Assembly (NCBI RefSeq): GCF_016595675.1
Contig: NZ_JAENJH010000012.1
Span: forward strand, 62,001 to 126,000
Source of the DNA: Prauserella cavernicola
GTDB taxonomy: Bacteria > Actinomycetota > Actinomycetes > Mycobacteriales > Pseudonocardiaceae
Direction of reading: 5' to 3'
Length of the DNA: 64,000 nucleotides
Made by a program: the position numbers and the translations under genes. This document shows positions 16,660 to 25,834 of this stretch, piece by piece. The notes under the pieces were generated by a model. The model did no database searches. It was not told where the DNA came from and saw only the letters and a program-made list of their open reading frames with translations. Position 1 is the stretch's first letter. Each line of letters begins with the position of its first letter.

Positions 16660-17996
16660 TAGAGTTCCACCAATCCATCTCCGGTATCCCGCGCCTCGCG
16701 CGGCTCCGGTGCTCGCAGGGGATGACCGATCGCGACCGCGCCGAGCGGCTCCCACGACTCGTCCAGCCCCAGGGTCTGTCGCACGATGTCGGCCGCGAAG
16801 ATCGTGGATCCGATCCAGCACGAGCCGAGGCCCTCCGCGGCCAGCGCCACCAGCAGGCCCTGCACCGCCGCGCCGCCCGCGACCGTGAACATCGTGTGCT
16901 CGCAGGCGTTGCGGCGCGCGTCGGGGTAGGTGTGCGCGCCCTCGGCGACGAGGAACGGCACCACCACCTCGGGCGCGTTGAACAGGATGTCGCCTCGGCT
17001 CAGCCGCTTGGCCACCTGCTCCTCGGTGAAGCCGTCGCCGACGAGATCCGCGCGCCAGGCGTCGCGCATGGCCTCCAGCAGCTTGTCGCGCTGCGGCCTG
17101 CTGCGCAGCCACCCGAAGCGCACCGGGTGGGTGTGGTGCGGAGCCGGTGCCGTCAGCGCGGACGCGATCGCCGCGCGCAGCGACTCCTCGGCCACCGGCT
17201 CGTGGCTGAACTCGCGCACCGACCGCCGTGCGGGCACCGCCTCGCGGCGGCCCTGCGCGATCGACTCGTTGGTGCCGAGGCGGAACAGGTCCTCCTCCAC
17301 CGGGCGCACCAGGTCGCGTGCCGTGGCCGTGTCGTCGCCGATCTCCAGCCCGCGCACAATCGCTATCGGCATGCCGCCGAGCTTGCCCTTCACCAGATCC
17401 GCCGCCGCCGCCACCTCGTCGGCCACGGCGACCTCGGTGACGGCGAGCTCGTTGCCCTGCCCGTCGATCTTGCCCTCGTAGGAGTGCAGCACCCGCATTC
17501 CCGACGAGCCGATCGCCGCGTCGGTCTGGCCGACCCGCCACGCGCGCCCCATCGTGTCGGTGACCACCACGGCCACCTCCACGCCGAGCCGTTCGCGCAG
17601 GCCGTTGCGCAGCGCCAGCGCCGAGGCGTCCGGGTCGGCTGGCAGCAGCGCGACCTCGTCGCGCTCCACGTTCGACGCGTCGACACCCGAGGCGGCCTGC
17701 ACGATCCCCAGGTGGTTCTGCGTGATCAGCGTGCGCGCGACCCTCGCGATCACGCGCACGGACTCCTCCTCGACGAGCTTGCGCCGCGCAGCGTCCCGCG
17801 CCTCCGGATCGCTCGGCACCGTGACGAGCCTGCCCTCGGCCTTCGAGACGATCTTGCTCGTCACCACCACCACGTCGCCCGAGCGCAGCCACGGCGCCGC
17901 CCGCACGACGGCTCCGGTCAGGTCGTCGCCGGGGCGGAACTCCGGTAGTCCCTCGACCGGGATGATCTCCAGCCTGGTGCCGCCGTGGTCAGTCAA
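16659..17996 (-). CDS. fbiB: Coenzyme F420 gamma-glutamyl ligase / dehydro-F420 reductase, two-domain
   Basis: A 445-residue bifunctional enzyme. Residues 1 to about 245 form the CofE domain that adds glutamates to F420-0 ([33 protein letters not shown]). Residues from about 255 form a nitroreductase-like FMN domain ([29 protein letters not shown]) that in M. tuberculosis FbiB reduces the dehydro precursor. M. tuberculosis FbiB is 448 residues long. The open frame extends to 18053; TTG at 17996 is chosen because it overlaps the fbiA stop by eight bases and has GGAG seven bases upstream. Confidence 0.93.
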   Translation of the reverse strand: MTDHGGTRLEIIPVEGLPEFRPGDDLTGAVVRAAPWLRSGDVVVVTSKIVSKAEGRLVTVPSDPEARDAARRKLVEEESVRVIARVARTLITQNHLGIVQAASGVDASNVERDEVALLPADPDASALALRNGLRERLGVEVAVVVTDTMGRAWRVGQTDAAIGSSGMRVLHSYEGKIDGQGNELAVTEVAVADEVAAAADLVKGKLGGMPIAIVRGLEIGDDTATARDLVRPVEEDLFRLGTNESIAQGRREAVPARRSVREFSHEPVAEESLRAAIASALTAPAPHHTHPVRFGWLRSRPQRDKLLEAMRDAWRADLVGDGFTEEQVAKRLSRGDILFNAPEVVVPFLVAEGAHTYPDARRNACEHTMFTVAGGAAVQGLLVALAAEGLGSCWIGSTIFAADIVRQTLGLDESWEPLGAVAIGHPLRAPEPREARDTGDGLVEL

Positions 17997-18984
17997 CGTC
18001 CACTCCAGACAGCTCCAGTGCCGCGCGCGCCATCCCGGTCGTCGCCTCCACATCGGACATCAGCAACGGCACGGCGCGCACGGCGACCCCCGGCACGTCC
18101 ACGGTCTCGCCGGACTGCACGAGCCAGCCGTCGAGCAGGCCGTCGTCGGAGGTCTGCCGCGAGCCGTAGTGCCTGCCGACCGCCTCGGCCGTGGTCTCCA
18201 CTCCGATCGCGCTCAGGCACGCGTCGGCCATGCCGCGCAACGGTTTGTCGCCGATGATGGGGGAGACGCCCACGACGCCCGCGGACGTCTTGCGCAGCGC
18301 CTCGCGCACACCGGGAACCGCCAGCACCGAGCCCACCGACACCACCGGGTTCGACGGCGCGAACAGCACGGCGTCGGCGTCCTCGAGGGCCTCGACCACG
18401 CCGGGGCCGGGGGCGGCCTCCTCGGCGCCCACGGGCACGATCGAGTGCGCGGGCAGCTCGGCGCGGTAGCGCACCCACCACTCCTGGAAGTGCAGCGCCT
18501 TGCGGCTGCCCTGCTCGTCGGGGTCGTCCACTACGACATGGGTCTCCACGCGGTCGTCGGTCATCGGCAGCAGCCGCACACCGGGCCGCCACCGGTCGCA
18601 CAGTGCCTCGGTGACCGCCGACAGCGGATAGCCGGCGCGCAGCATCCGCGAGCGGATCAGGTGCGTGGCGATGTCCTTGTCGCCGAGCCCGAACCACGTC
18701 GGCTCAGCGCCGTAGGCCTCCAGCTCGGCCTTCACCGTCCACGTCTCGCCCGCGTGCCCCCAGCCCCTGGCGGTGTCGATGCCGCCGCCGAGCGTGTACA
18801 TGCAGGTGTCGAGATCGGGGCAGATCCGCAGGCCGTGCATCCACACGTCGTCCCCGGTGTTGACCAGCGCGGTCACCTCGTGCGGCGACTCGCCCTCGCC
18901 GATCGGGGGCAGCCCGAGAGCGGCCTTCACGCCGAGCAGGAACCGGGCGCCGCCGACCCCGCCGACCACAACGACAACCTTCAC
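17989..18984 (-). CDS. fbiA: 2-phospholactate / phosphoenolpyruvyl transferase (F420-0 synthesis)
   Basis: A 331-residue transferase, the same length as M. tuberculosis FbiA, which joins the phosphoenolpyruvyl or lactyl phosphate group to Fo to make the F420-0 skeleton. It opens [17 protein letters not shown], then [19 protein letters not shown], with the Asp pair for metal binding, and ends with [14 protein letters not shown] and GMARAALE. The GTG at 18984 follows a GGAAAG stretch and begins at the family's N-terminus. It precedes fbiB in an operon. F420 is the deazaflavin cofactor of many actinobacterial reductases. Confidence 0.94.
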   Translation of the reverse strand: MKVVVVVGGVGGARFLLGVKAALGLPPIGEGESPHEVTALVNTGDDVWMHGLRICPDLDTCMYTLGGGIDTARGWGHAGETWTVKAELEAYGAEPTWFGLGDKDIATHLIRSRMLRAGYPLSAVTEALCDRWRPGVRLLPMTDDRVETHVVVDDPDEQGSRKALHFQEWWVRYRAELPAHSIVPVGAEEAAPGPGVVEALEDADAVLFAPSNPVVSVGSVLAVPGVREALRKTSAGVVGVSPIIGDKPLRGMADACLSAIGVETTAEAVGRHYGSRQTSDDGLLDGWLVQSGETVDVPGVAVRAVPLLMSDVEATTGMARAALELSGVDVD

Positions 18985-19000
18985 AGCGCCTGCCTTTCCC

Positions 19001-19744
19001 TCACGACGCCCGATCCTTCCACGGAACCCAGTAGCGGTACCGGTGGTGCTCGCGGAAACCCAGACCGGCGTAGAGGTCCAGTGCGCCGGAGTTACCGACC
19101 GAGACCTGCAGAACACAGCGGGTAGCACCCTGGGCCGCGCCCCACTCGCCGATGCCCGACATCAGCGCGGTCGCCAGCCCGCGCCTGCGGAAGGCCGGGT
19201 CCACCGCGAGCCGCGCGACCAGCAGCAGCCCGTCGGCCACCGCGCCGCGCACGGAGCCCGCCGTCCCGCCGTCGACCTCGGCCACACCGAAGCCCACCGC
19301 GGGGCCGCTGGTGAGCACCCGCCGCTGTGCCTCGGTCGGCTCCGTGCCGCCCACCGTGAGCCGCCACCAGCCCGGAGTCGGCGCGTCGAGCACTCGCACG
19401 CGCGGGTCCCTGGTGGTGCTGTCGATGCCGCCGAGCAGCACCGCGACCTCGTGGCCTCCCGCGTACTCGGCGTAGGGCCGCCAGTCGTGCTCGCGCAGGG
19501 CCGGCTCGAGGGGTCCGTCCTTGATCGTCTGCACCACGGGATCGATCCGCTGCGCGTGGGCGAAGTCACACACGGTCTCCAGCGCGGAGGCCAGGCCGGT
19601 GCCGGGGTCGCCGACCGCCAGCGCACTGTTGGCCCTGCCCGTGAAGCCGCCCGCCGCCCGCAGCCGCCACCCACCGAGACGCCGCTCGGTCAGCGCCGGC
19701 CACGCGTCCGCGCACGCGTTTTCGATCTGCCCGGCCTCGGTCAC
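19001..19744 (-). CDS. GNAT-family N-acetyltransferase
   Basis: A 247-residue protein with an acetyl-CoA-binding motif A in the C-terminal part, VDPAFRRRGLATALM, followed by LYAGLGFREHHRYRYW, which closes the GNAT fold. The N-terminal 130 residues (WPALTERRLGGWRLR, GFTGRANSAL) look like a degenerate second GNAT half, as in two-domain acetyltransferases. It is 16 bases upstream of fbiA and on the same strand, so it may be the first gene of the F420 operon. The substrate is unknown. GTG 19744 is chosen over an upstream frame with no ribosome site. Confidence 0.8.
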   Translation of the reverse strand: MTEAGQIENACADAWPALTERRLGGWRLRAAGGFTGRANSALAVGDPGTGLASALETVCDFAHAQRIDPVVQTIKDGPLEPALREHDWRPYAEYAGGHEVAVLLGGIDSTTRDPRVRVLDAPTPGWWRLTVGGTEPTEAQRRVLTSGPAVGFGVAEVDGGTAGSVRGAVADGLLLVARLAVDPAFRRRGLATALMSGIGEWGAAQGATRCVLQVSVGNSGALDLYAGLGFREHHRYRYWVPWKDRAS

Positions 19745-19801
19745 GACTAGATTGGTACCAAAGGCAGCGAAAGACAGCGAAAGACGCCGAAAGGAGAGCT
19801 G

Positions 19802-19993
19802 ATGAGCATCGCGCGCAAGGACGACCGGCACAACGAGGACCTGGTGCGAGAGATCTCCGACGGCTTCAACCGGGCGGTGGGAGCCAAGCGGGAGAAGGAA
19901 GAGGGCGACACCGAGCCGCAGGAGCAGCCGCGTTTCGTGGTCACGGGGGACATGCGGACCCCGCCCCAGACCGGCCGCGACAAGAGGCTGTGA
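19802..19993 (+). CDS. Small hypothetical protein, 63 aa
   Basis: A highly charged 63-residue product (many Lys, Arg, Glu and Asp; no hydrophobic segment, no Cys) that is probably largely unstructured. I do not recognise it. The case for a gene is the strong GAAAGGAG ribosome site ahead of the ATG at 19802, GC-rich third positions, and a place between the divergent acetyltransferase and fdxA. It could also be a spurious frame. Confidence 0.5.
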   Translation: MSIARKDDRHNEDLVREISDGFNRAVGAKREKEEGDTEPQEQPRFVVTGDMRTPPQTGRDKRL

Positions 19994-20034
19994 CCGACCC
20001 CTCTGACAGGGCCCTGATAAGGGTGGCCTCAGCT

Positions 20035-20040
20035 TAGAAT
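20035..20040 (+). promoter_or_regulatory. Putative -10 element of fdxA-dapC
   Basis: TAGAAT is a near-consensus -10 hexamer 62 bases before the fdxA GTG. It leaves a leader containing AGGAG before the start. A convincing -35 hexamer is not visible at the usual spacing. Confidence 0.35.
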
Positions 20041-20102
20041 GCCTGCCGGGACCGCGTAATGTCCGTGAGCGGGCCAGACCAGAGAAACAGCAGGAGAACG
20101 CA

Positions 20103-20423
20103 GTGACCTATGTGATCGCCGAGCCCTGCGTCGACGTGTTCGACAAGGCATGCATCGACGAGTGCCCCGTCGACTGCATCTACGAGGGCGACCGGATGCT
20201 CTACATCCACCCCGACGAGTGTGTCGACTGCGGAGCCTGCGAGCCGGTCTGTCCGGTGGAAGCCATCTACTACGAGGACGACGTCCCCGACGAGTGGAAC
20301 GGCTACACCAAGGCCAACGTCGACTTCTTCGACGAGCTCGGTTCGCCTGGCGGCGCGTCGAAGGTCGGCAAGACCTCCCACGACCCGCAGTGGATCAAGG
20401 ACCTGCCCCCGCAGGGCGAATGA
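20103..20423 (+). CDS. fdxA: Seven-iron ferredoxin ([3Fe-4S][4Fe-4S])
   Basis: A 106-residue acidic bacterial ferredoxin carrying two cysteine clusters: C.......C...CPVDC in the first 26 residues, and [12 protein letters not shown] near residues 40-51. This is the FdxA/FdxC pattern of a 7Fe electron carrier in the cytoplasm. The long acidic C-terminus ([15 protein letters not shown]) is also typical. The GTG at 20103 is preceded by AGGAG. Its stop overlaps the dapC start (ATGA), the same pairing as fdxC-Rv1178 in M. tuberculosis. Confidence 0.93.
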   Translation: MTYVIAEPCVDVFDKACIDECPVDCIYEGDRMLYIHPDECVDCGACEPVCPVEAIYYEDDVPDEWNGYTKANVDFFDELGSPGGASKVGKTSHDPQWIKDLPPQGE

Positions 20424-21508
20424 CCGCCGCGCTACCCGACTTTCCCTGGGACTCGCTGGCGGAGCACACCGCGACGGCACGGGCCCACCCGGACGGCATC
20501 GTCGACCTCTCGGTCGGCACCCCGGTGGATCCCGTGCCGGAGGCCATCCGCGACGCGCTGGCCTCGGTGTCGGACATCCCCGGTTACCCCACCACGCACG
20601 GCACGCCACAGCTGCGCGCCGCGGCGGTGGACGCGCTGCGCAGGCGGCACGGCATCGACGGGCTCGACCCCGACGCCGTCCTGCCCACCATCGGCTCCAA
20701 GGAGCTGGTGGCGTGGCTGCCGACGCTGCTCGGCGCCGGCGCGGGCTCGACCGTGGTCATCCCCGAGCTGGCGTACCCGACCTACGAGGTCGGCGCGCTG
20801 CTCGCGGGCGCCTCGGTGCTGCGCGCCGACGGTCTGACGCAGCTCGGGCCGCAGAAGCCCGCGGTGCTCTGGCTCAACTCGCCCTCGAACCCCACCGGGC
20901 GCGTGCTCGGTGTCGACCACCTGCGCAAGGTCGTGGAGTGGGCGCGCGAACGGGGCACGATCGTCGTCTCCGACGAGTGCTACCTGGCGCTCGCGTGGGA
21001 GAGCGAACCGGTGTCGGTGCTGCACCCCGAGGTGAACGGCGGCAGCCTCGACGGGCTGCTCGCGGTGCACTCGCTGTCGAAGTCGGCGAACCTGGCCAGC
21101 TACCGGGCGGGCTTCGTCACCGGCGACCCGGAACTGGTGCGCAAGGTCCTGGCCGTGCGCAAGCACGCGGGCATGATCGTGCCGAGGCCGGTGCAGGAGG
21201 CCATGACCGTCGCGCTGACCGACGACAAGGCCCTGTTCGTCCAGCGTGAGCGCTACGCGGGGCGGCGTGAGGTGCTGCGCACGGCGTTGCAGGACAGCGG
21301 TTTCCGCATCGACCACTCCGAGGCGGGCCTGTACCTGTGGGCGACGAGGGACGAGGACTCGGCCGACACGGTCGGCTGGCTCGCCGAGCGAGGCATCCTG
21401 GTCGCGCCGGGCACGTTCTACGGCCCGCGAGGCGGCAAGCACGTCCGAGTCGCCCTGACGGCGACCGACGAACGAGTGTCAACAGCCGCAACCCGCCTGA
21501 CGCCCTGA
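20420..21508 (+). CDS. dapC: Succinyldiaminopimelate aminotransferase
   Basis: A 362-residue class I PLP aminotransferase that makes N-succinyl-LL-diaminopimelate, a step towards lysine and the peptidoglycan cross-link residue meso-DAP. Visible motifs are [26 protein letters not shown], and [16 protein letters not shown], which holds the PLP lysine. Translation is coupled to fdxA. dapD and dapE lie just downstream, so most of the succinylase branch is clustered here. The 21-base repeat array begins eight bases after its stop. Confidence 0.92.
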   Translation: MTAALPDFPWDSLAEHTATARAHPDGIVDLSVGTPVDPVPEAIRDALASVSDIPGYPTTHGTPQLRAAAVDALRRRHGIDGLDPDAVLPTIGSKELVAWLPTLLGAGAGSTVVIPELAYPTYEVGALLAGASVLRADGLTQLGPQKPAVLWLNSPSNPTGRVLGVDHLRKVVEWARERGTIVVSDECYLALAWESEPVSVLHPEVNGGSLDGLLAVHSLSKSANLASYRAGFVTGDPELVRKVLAVRKHAGMIVPRPVQEAMTVALTDDKALFVQRERYAGRREVLRTALQDSGFRIDHSEAGLYLWATRDEDSADTVGWLAERGILVAPGTFYGPRGGKHVRVALTATDERVSTAATRLTP

Positions 21509-21516
21509 CCGGCGCC

Positions 21517-21600
21517 GCGAGTCCCCCACCCAGGCGCGCGAGTCCCCCGCTCGGGCATGCGAGTTCTGCAGTCCGGGCGGCGAGTGGCGCGCTGTGGAGC
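21517..21600 (+). repeat. 21-base tandem array after dapC (four units)
   Basis: Four consecutive 21-base units begin at 21517, 21538, 21559 and 21580. The first two share the core GCGAGTCCCCC; the last two have decayed to GCGAGTTCTGC and GCGAGTGGCGC. The array begins eight bases after the dapC stop. The same unit occurs inverted at 21682-21849 and again after tatB. Together these fill the 390-base gene-free stretch 21509-21898; only degenerate unit-like sequence (GCGACTCGCAATCG) lies between the two arrays. Confidence 0.85.
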
Positions 21601-21681
21601 GGCGGCCGTCGCGTTCCCGGTCACCAGTCCACGTGCTCGCCGCGGACGCGACTCGCAATCGGGCACGCGGTCGGTGCCCGG

Positions 21682-21849
21682 ATGGGCAATTCGCGCGCTG
21701 GAATGGGGAACTCGCGCGCCGGAGCGGGGGACTCGCACGCCTTGGCGGGGAACTCGCACGCCTTGGCGGGGAACTCGCGCGCCTGAGCGGGGGACTCGCG
21801 GTCTGGAGCGGGGGACTCGCGCGCTTTGGCGGGGGACTCGCGGGCTGGC
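21682..21849 (-). repeat. 21-base tandem array downstream of dapD (eight units)
   Basis: Eight exact 21-base periods starting at 21682, with the plus-strand core GCGGGGGACTCGCGCG; on the minus strand this reads CGCGAGTCCCCCGC. The end nearest dapD is 49 bases beyond its stop. Unit identity is highest in the middle (21724-21828). Being in direct contact without spacers, it is not a CRISPR. Frames across it are open and give a heptapeptide repeat, but I see no gene signal. Confidence 0.88.
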
Positions 21850-21898
21850 CTTGGCACGCGGGGCCGGGTGGCTACGCCTGGGCGTAGCCACCCACCGG

Positions 21899-22882
21899 TC
21901 AGTCGTTCGCGTGCAGGGCCGCGTTGAGTTCGATGCCCGTGCCCTCGCGCGGGACTGCCTCGACCGCGCCCGTCGCCGAGTTGCGGCGGAACAGCACACC
22001 CGAGACGCCGGAGAGGTCGCGCGCCTTCACGGACTTGCCGTCGATGGCCACCTTGGTGCCCGCCGTGATGTAGAGCCCGGCCTCGACGACCGAGTCGTCG
22101 CCCAGCGAGATGCCGACCCCGCCGTTGGCGCCGATGAGGCAGCGCTCGCCGACCGAGATCACCTCGGTGCCGCCGCCGGAGAGCGTGCCCATGATCGAGG
22201 CGCCGCCGCCGACGTCGCTGCCGTCGCCCACCACGACGCCCGCCGAGATCCGGCCCTCGACCATCGAGGCGCCCAGCGTGCCCGCGTTGAAGTTCACGAA
22301 GCCCTCGTGCATGACCGTGGTGCCGCTCGAGAGGTGGGCGCCGAGGCGCACGCGGTCGGCGTCGCCGATCCGCACGCCGCCGGGCGTCACGTAGTCGACC
22401 ATGCGCGGGAACTTGTCCACGCTGTAGACGGTCACCGGGCCCTTCGCGCGCAGGCGCAGGCGCGTGGCCTCGAAGCCGTCGACCGGGCAGGGGCCGTGGT
22501 TGGTCCACACCACGTTGGACAGCAGCCCGAACTGGCCGTCGAGGCTGAGCCCGTGGGGCCGGACGAGCCGGTGCGACAGCAGGTGCAGGCGCAGGTACAC
22601 GTCGTGCGCGTCGGCGGGGGCCTTCGACAGCGAGGCGATCGAGGTGCGCACGGCGACGACCTCGACCCCGCGGTCGGTGTCCGTGCCGAGCAGCGCGAGG
22701 GCGGCCTCACCGAGTAGCTCGGCGGTCTCCTCGCCCGACAGGCGCGTGGTGCCCGACTCGCCGTCGGTCGTCAGCTTCGGATTCGGGAACCAGGTGTCGA
22801 GCACTGTGCCGTCGGTGGTGACGGTGGCCAGGCCGACACCGGTCGCGCCGGTGGTTTCCGGGTTGGGGGTCTGCTCACTCAC
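21899..22882 (-). CDS. dapD: Tetrahydrodipicolinate N-succinyltransferase
   Basis: A 327-residue transferase that moves a succinyl group from succinyl-CoA to tetrahydrodipicolinate, the first committed step of the succinylase DAP pathway. The C-terminal half is a left-handed beta-helix with hexapeptide repeats ([37 protein letters not shown]), the form of the actinobacterial DapD type. The GTG at 22882 has TACGGT seven bases upstream, so it is probably leaderless. The gene points at dapC with the repeat arrays between. Confidence 0.92.
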   Translation of the reverse strand: MSEQTPNPETTGATGVGLATVTTDGTVLDTWFPNPKLTTDGESGTTRLSGEETAELLGEAALALLGTDTDRGVEVVAVRTSIASLSKAPADAHDVYLRLHLLSHRLVRPHGLSLDGQFGLLSNVVWTNHGPCPVDGFEATRLRLRAKGPVTVYSVDKFPRMVDYVTPGGVRIGDADRVRLGAHLSSGTTVMHEGFVNFNAGTLGASMVEGRISAGVVVGDGSDVGGGASIMGTLSGGGTEVISVGERCLIGANGGVGISLGDDSVVEAGLYITAGTKVAIDGKSVKARDLSGVSGVLFRRNSATGAVEAVPREGTGIELNAALHAND

Positions 22883-22889
22883 GGCCGTA

Positions 22890-22895
22890 ACCGTA
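22890..22895 (-). promoter_or_regulatory. Leaderless -10 element of dapD (TACGGT)
   Basis: TACGGT on the minus strand is followed by seven bases and then the GTG of dapD. There is no Shine-Dalgarno sequence, which fits a leaderless mRNA. Confidence 0.5.
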
Positions 22896-22904
22896 ACCCG
22901 CGGC

Positions 22905-23342
22905 TCAGCTCGACTGCGTCGTGACTTCGGGCAACTTCGACACTCCGGCCTCGACCTGGCCGAGCGTCGTCGACATGTCGACCAGGATGTCCGTGCACTC
23001 GTCGGAACCCTCGTTGCCGCAGTTTCCGGCCCGGTACGCGCGGATCAGCTGGTCGAGTTCGCGGCCGGCCTCGGCGAGTTCCGGATGCTCCGTGCCGGCG
23101 AACTTCTGCGCCATGCCCGGCATGGTGCCGAGCTGCGTCACGAACTTCTCGCAGCCGGGCGAGTCCACCTGCGTGGGTTCGGTGAAGCAGACGTCGGTGG
23201 TGAGGGCCTCGAGTTTCATCTGAAGTGCGCCGGGGCCCGGGTCGGCCGCGGCTCCCTTCGGGGTCGGGCCCGCCTCGCGCGAACAGCCCGACAATGACAG
23301 CAGCACCGCCACGGCGGCGACCAGAACAGCACGGGTACGCAC
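22905..23342 (-). CDS. Hypothetical lipoprotein, 145 aa
   Basis: A 145-residue protein with a classic lipoprotein signal: Arg-containing N-terminus, hydrophobic [12 protein letters not shown], then the lipobox LSGC with Cys about position 20. The mature part has four further cysteines (CFTEP, GCEKF, GNCGN, ECTD) that could form two disulphides outside the membrane. I do not recognise the family. It lies between dapD and dapE and starts 37 bases from dapE on the opposite strand. Confidence 0.72.
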   Translation of the reverse strand: MRTRAVLVAAVAVLLSLSGCSREAGPTPKGAAADPGPGALQMKLEALTTDVCFTEPTQVDSPGCEKFVTQLGTMPGMAQKFAGTEHPELAEAGRELDQLIRAYRAGNCGNEGSDECTDILVDMSTTLGQVEAGVSKLPEVTTQSS

Positions 23343-23366
23343 GTATCAACCGTACGCACCGCGGGA

Positions 23367-23372
23367 TACGGT
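23367..23372 (+). promoter_or_regulatory. Leaderless -10 element of dapE (TACGGT)
   Basis: TACGGT, then seven bases, then the ATG at 23380; the same hexamer and spacing as at dapD. This also decides between ATG 23380 and the GTG at 23371. Confidence 0.5.
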
Positions 23373-23379
23373 GCTGCCC

Positions 23380-24456
23380 ATGGCCTCGCTCGACCTGCAC
23401 GCCGACCCCGTCGACCTCACCGCCGCACTCGTCGACATCGCCAGCGTCTCCGGGGAGGAGGCCGCGATCGCCGACGCCGTGGAGACCGCGTTGCGCGCGC
23501 AGGCCCCTCACCTCGAGGTGACGCGCGACGGCGACGCCGTGCTGGCGCGCACGTCGCTGGGGCGGGAGTCGCGGGTGGTGCTGGCCGGGCACCTCGACAC
23601 CGTGCCGGTGAACGGGAACCTGCCCGGCAAGCGCACCGGTACCGGCGACGACGAGGTGCTGCACGGTCTGGGCACGGTGGACATGAAGGGCGGCGACGCG
23701 GTGTTCCTGCACCTCGCCGCCACGCTGCCGGAGCCACGGCACGACGTGACTTTCGTGTTCTACGACTGCGAGGAGGTCGAGGCGGTGCGCAACGGCCTCG
23801 GCCGCATCGAGCGTGAGCTGCCCGGCTGGCTCGAGGGCGACCTCGCGATCGTCGGCGAGCCGTCCAACGCCGTGATCGAGGCGGGCTGTCAGGGCACCAT
23901 GCGCGTCGAGCTGCGCACCGCGGGGACGCGGGCCCACACGGCGCGTGCGTGGATGGGCAGCAACGCCATCCACGCGCTCGGCGAGCCGCTGCGCCGCCTC
24001 ACCTCCTACGAGCCGAGGGTCGTGGAGATCGACGGGCTGACCTACCGCGAGGGCTTGCAGGCCGTGCGCATCGGCGGCGGGATCGCGGGCAACGTCGTGC
24101 CGGACTCGGCCGTGCTGGCCGTCAACCACCGCTTCGCGCCCGACCGCAGCCCAGAACAGGCCGAGCAGCACCTGCGCGAGGTCTTCGACGGGTTCGACCT
24201 GACCGTGGTCGACAGCTCGCCGGGCGCCCTGCCGGGGCTCGGCGCACCGGCGGCGGCCGAGCTGGTCGCGGCGGCGGGTGGCACGGCGGCCGCGAAGCTC
24301 GGCTGGACCGACGTCGCCCGGTTCGCCGCGCTCGGGATGCCCGCGGTGAACTTCGGCCCCGGCGACCCGACGCTGGCGCACACGCAGCAGGAGCACGTGG
24401 CCACCATCGAGATCCGCCGTGTCGCCGAGGTGCTCAGGTCGTTCCTGGCCGCGTGA
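23380..24456 (+). CDS. dapE: Succinyl-diaminopimelate desuccinylase
   Basis: A 358-residue zinc peptidase-family (M20) enzyme that removes succinate from N-succinyl-LL-DAP. It contains [11 protein letters not shown] (first metal ligands), [27 protein letters not shown] (catalytic Glu) and [17 protein letters not shown] near the end. The sequence closely follows M. tuberculosis Rv1202. The ATG at 23380 fits the leaderless -10. It completes a local dapC-dapD-dapE cluster on mixed strands. Confidence 0.93.
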   Translation: MASLDLHADPVDLTAALVDIASVSGEEAAIADAVETALRAQAPHLEVTRDGDAVLARTSLGRESRVVLAGHLDTVPVNGNLPGKRTGTGDDEVLHGLGTVDMKGGDAVFLHLAATLPEPRHDVTFVFYDCEEVEAVRNGLGRIERELPGWLEGDLAIVGEPSNAVIEAGCQGTMRVELRTAGTRAHTARAWMGSNAIHALGEPLRRLTSYEPRVVEIDGLTYREGLQAVRIGGGIAGNVVPDSAVLAVNHRFAPDRSPEQAEQHLREVFDGFDLTVVDSSPGALPGLGAPAAAELVAAAGGTAAAKLGWTDVARFAALGMPAVNFGPGDPTLAHTQQEHVATIEIRRVAEVLRSFLAA

Positions 24457-24459
24457 CTC

Positions 24460-24465
24460 TAGGCT
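24460..24465 (+). promoter_or_regulatory. Leaderless -10 element (TAGGCT) of the LOG gene pair
   Basis: TAGGCT lies four bases after the dapE stop and seven bases before the GTG at 24473. Confidence 0.45.
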
Positions 24466-24472
24466 GGGCGCT

Positions 24473-25258
24473 GTGAGTGACCAGGTGACGCACAGCGTCC
24501 GAGACGACGAGGAACACCCGCCGGAACGCCACCGCGGTCCGGTCGTGCTCCGCAGGGGACGGCAGGCCGAGGACTCCACGACCGACCAGCGCCTGCTGGA
24601 CTCGCGGGGCCCGAGCGACTGGGTGCACACCGACCCGTGGCGGGTGATGCGCATCCAGGCCGAGTTCGTCGAGGGCTTCGGCGCGCTCGCCGAGGTGCCG
24701 CGCGCGGTCACCGTGTTCGGTTCGGCGCGCACCCCGAGGGAGCACCCCGAGTACCAGCTCGGCCGCGACATCGGTGCGGCGCTGGCCAACGCGGGTTTCG
24801 CCGCGATCACCGGCGGCGGCCCCGGCGCGATGGAGGCCGTCAACCGCGGCGCCTCCGAGGCGGGCGGGCTCTCGATCGGGCTGGGCATCGAGCTGCCGTT
24901 CGAGCAGGGCCTGAACCCGTGGGTCGACCTCGGCGTGAACTTCCGTTACTTCTTCACCCGCAAGACGATGTTCATCAAGTACGCGCAGGCCTTCATCTGC
25001 CTGCCCGGCGGGTTCGGCACGCTGGACGAGCTGTTCGAGGCTCTCACGCTCGTGCAGACGAAGAAGGTCACGAAGTTCCCGGTGGTGCTGTTCGGCAGCG
25101 AGTACTGGGGCGGGCTCTACGACTGGGTCCGCGACACGGTGCTGGCCGAAGGCAAGATCGGCGAGCGCGACGCGGCGCTGTTGCACGTCACCGACGACAT
25201 CGACGACGCTGTGGGCATCGTGCTCGAGGCATACAAGGCGTGGGAGGAAGCTCACTAG
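24473..25258 (+). CDS. LOG-family protein (TIGR00730), long form
   Basis: A 261-residue member of the lysine-decarboxylase-like/LOG family. It has GGGPGAMEAVNRGA near residue 120 and PGGFGTLDELFEALT near residue 175, the nucleotide-binding and catalytic motifs of cytokinin riboside 5'-monophosphate phosphoribohydrolases. The N-terminal 70 residues (RGPVVLRRGRQ, DPWRVMRIQAEF) are specific to this longer form. The stop TAG shares its G with the GTG of the following shorter paralogue. The cellular substrate in bacteria is uncertain; a nucleotide 5'-monophosphate is likely. Confidence 0.87.
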   Translation: MSDQVTHSVRDDEEHPPERHRGPVVLRRGRQAEDSTTDQRLLDSRGPSDWVHTDPWRVMRIQAEFVEGFGALAEVPRAVTVFGSARTPREHPEYQLGRDIGAALANAGFAAITGGGPGAMEAVNRGASEAGGLSIGLGIELPFEQGLNPWVDLGVNFRYFFTRKTMFIKYAQAFICLPGGFGTLDELFEALTLVQTKKVTKFPVVLFGSEYWGGLYDWVRDTVLAEGKIGERDAALLHVTDDIDDAVGIVLEAYKAWEEAH

Positions 25259-25830
25259 TGCGACGGATCTGCGTCTTTTGCGGCTCGTCGGCGGGCACCA
25301 GCCCGGACTACTCCGAGGAGGCCGCCAAGCTGGGCACGCTGCTCGCCGAGCGCGGCCTCGGCCTGGTCTACGGCGGGGCGAGCGTGGGCCTGATGGGCGC
25401 CGTCGCCGACGCCGCGCTCGCGGCGGGCGGCGAGGTGATCGGCGTGATCCCCAAGCACCTGATGCGGGTGGAGATCGCGCACCACGACCTCACCGAGCTG
25501 CGCGTCGTGGAGGACATGCACGAGCGCAAGGCCACGATGGCCGAGCTGTCGGACGGGTTCCTGGCCCTGCCCGGCGGCGCGGGCACGCTCGAGGAGCTGT
25601 TCGAGGTCTGGACCTGGGCGCAGCTCGGTCTGCACGCCAAGCCCGTGGGCCTGGTGGACATCTCGGGCTACTTCGCCAAGCTCGGCGAGTTCATCGACCA
25701 CATGTCGGCCGAGGGGTTCCTCAACCGGGCCAGCCGCGAGCTGATCACCATCGACGCCGACCCGGTGGCCCTGCTCGACAGGTTCGCCCGGCACGAGGCC
25801 GTGCCGATGGACAAGTGGGCGCAGGACTGA
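25258..25830 (+). CDS. LOG-family protein (cytokinin-activating phosphoribohydrolase type)
   Basis: A 190-residue protein matching the compact LOG type, as in M. tuberculosis Rv1205. It starts RRICVFCGSSAG, has LVYGGASVGLMGAVADAAL, and PGGAGTLEELFEVWTWAQLG, which contains the PGGxGTxxE motif. The reaction in characterised members is release of the free base from an N6-modified AMP. It is coupled to the longer paralogue just upstream. Its stop is four bases from the convergent acyltransferase stop. Confidence 0.88.
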   Translation: MRRICVFCGSSAGTSPDYSEEAAKLGTLLAERGLGLVYGGASVGLMGAVADAALAAGGEVIGVIPKHLMRVEIAHHDLTELRVVEDMHERKATMAELSDGFLALPGGAGTLEELFEVWTWAQLGLHAKPVGLVDISGYFAKLGEFIDHMSAEGFLNRASRELITIDADPVALLDRFARHEAVPMDKWAQD

Positions 25831-25834
25831 GAGC

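Noticed and set aside
21682-21849. CRISPR array
   Set aside because: The 21-base units abut directly without unique spacers and no cas gene is present.
21557-22717. Plus-strand frame of 386 codons across the 21-base array and dapD
   Set aside because: It is antisense to dapD; the repeat-derived heptapeptides have no start signal and the unit lies in another frame after tatB.
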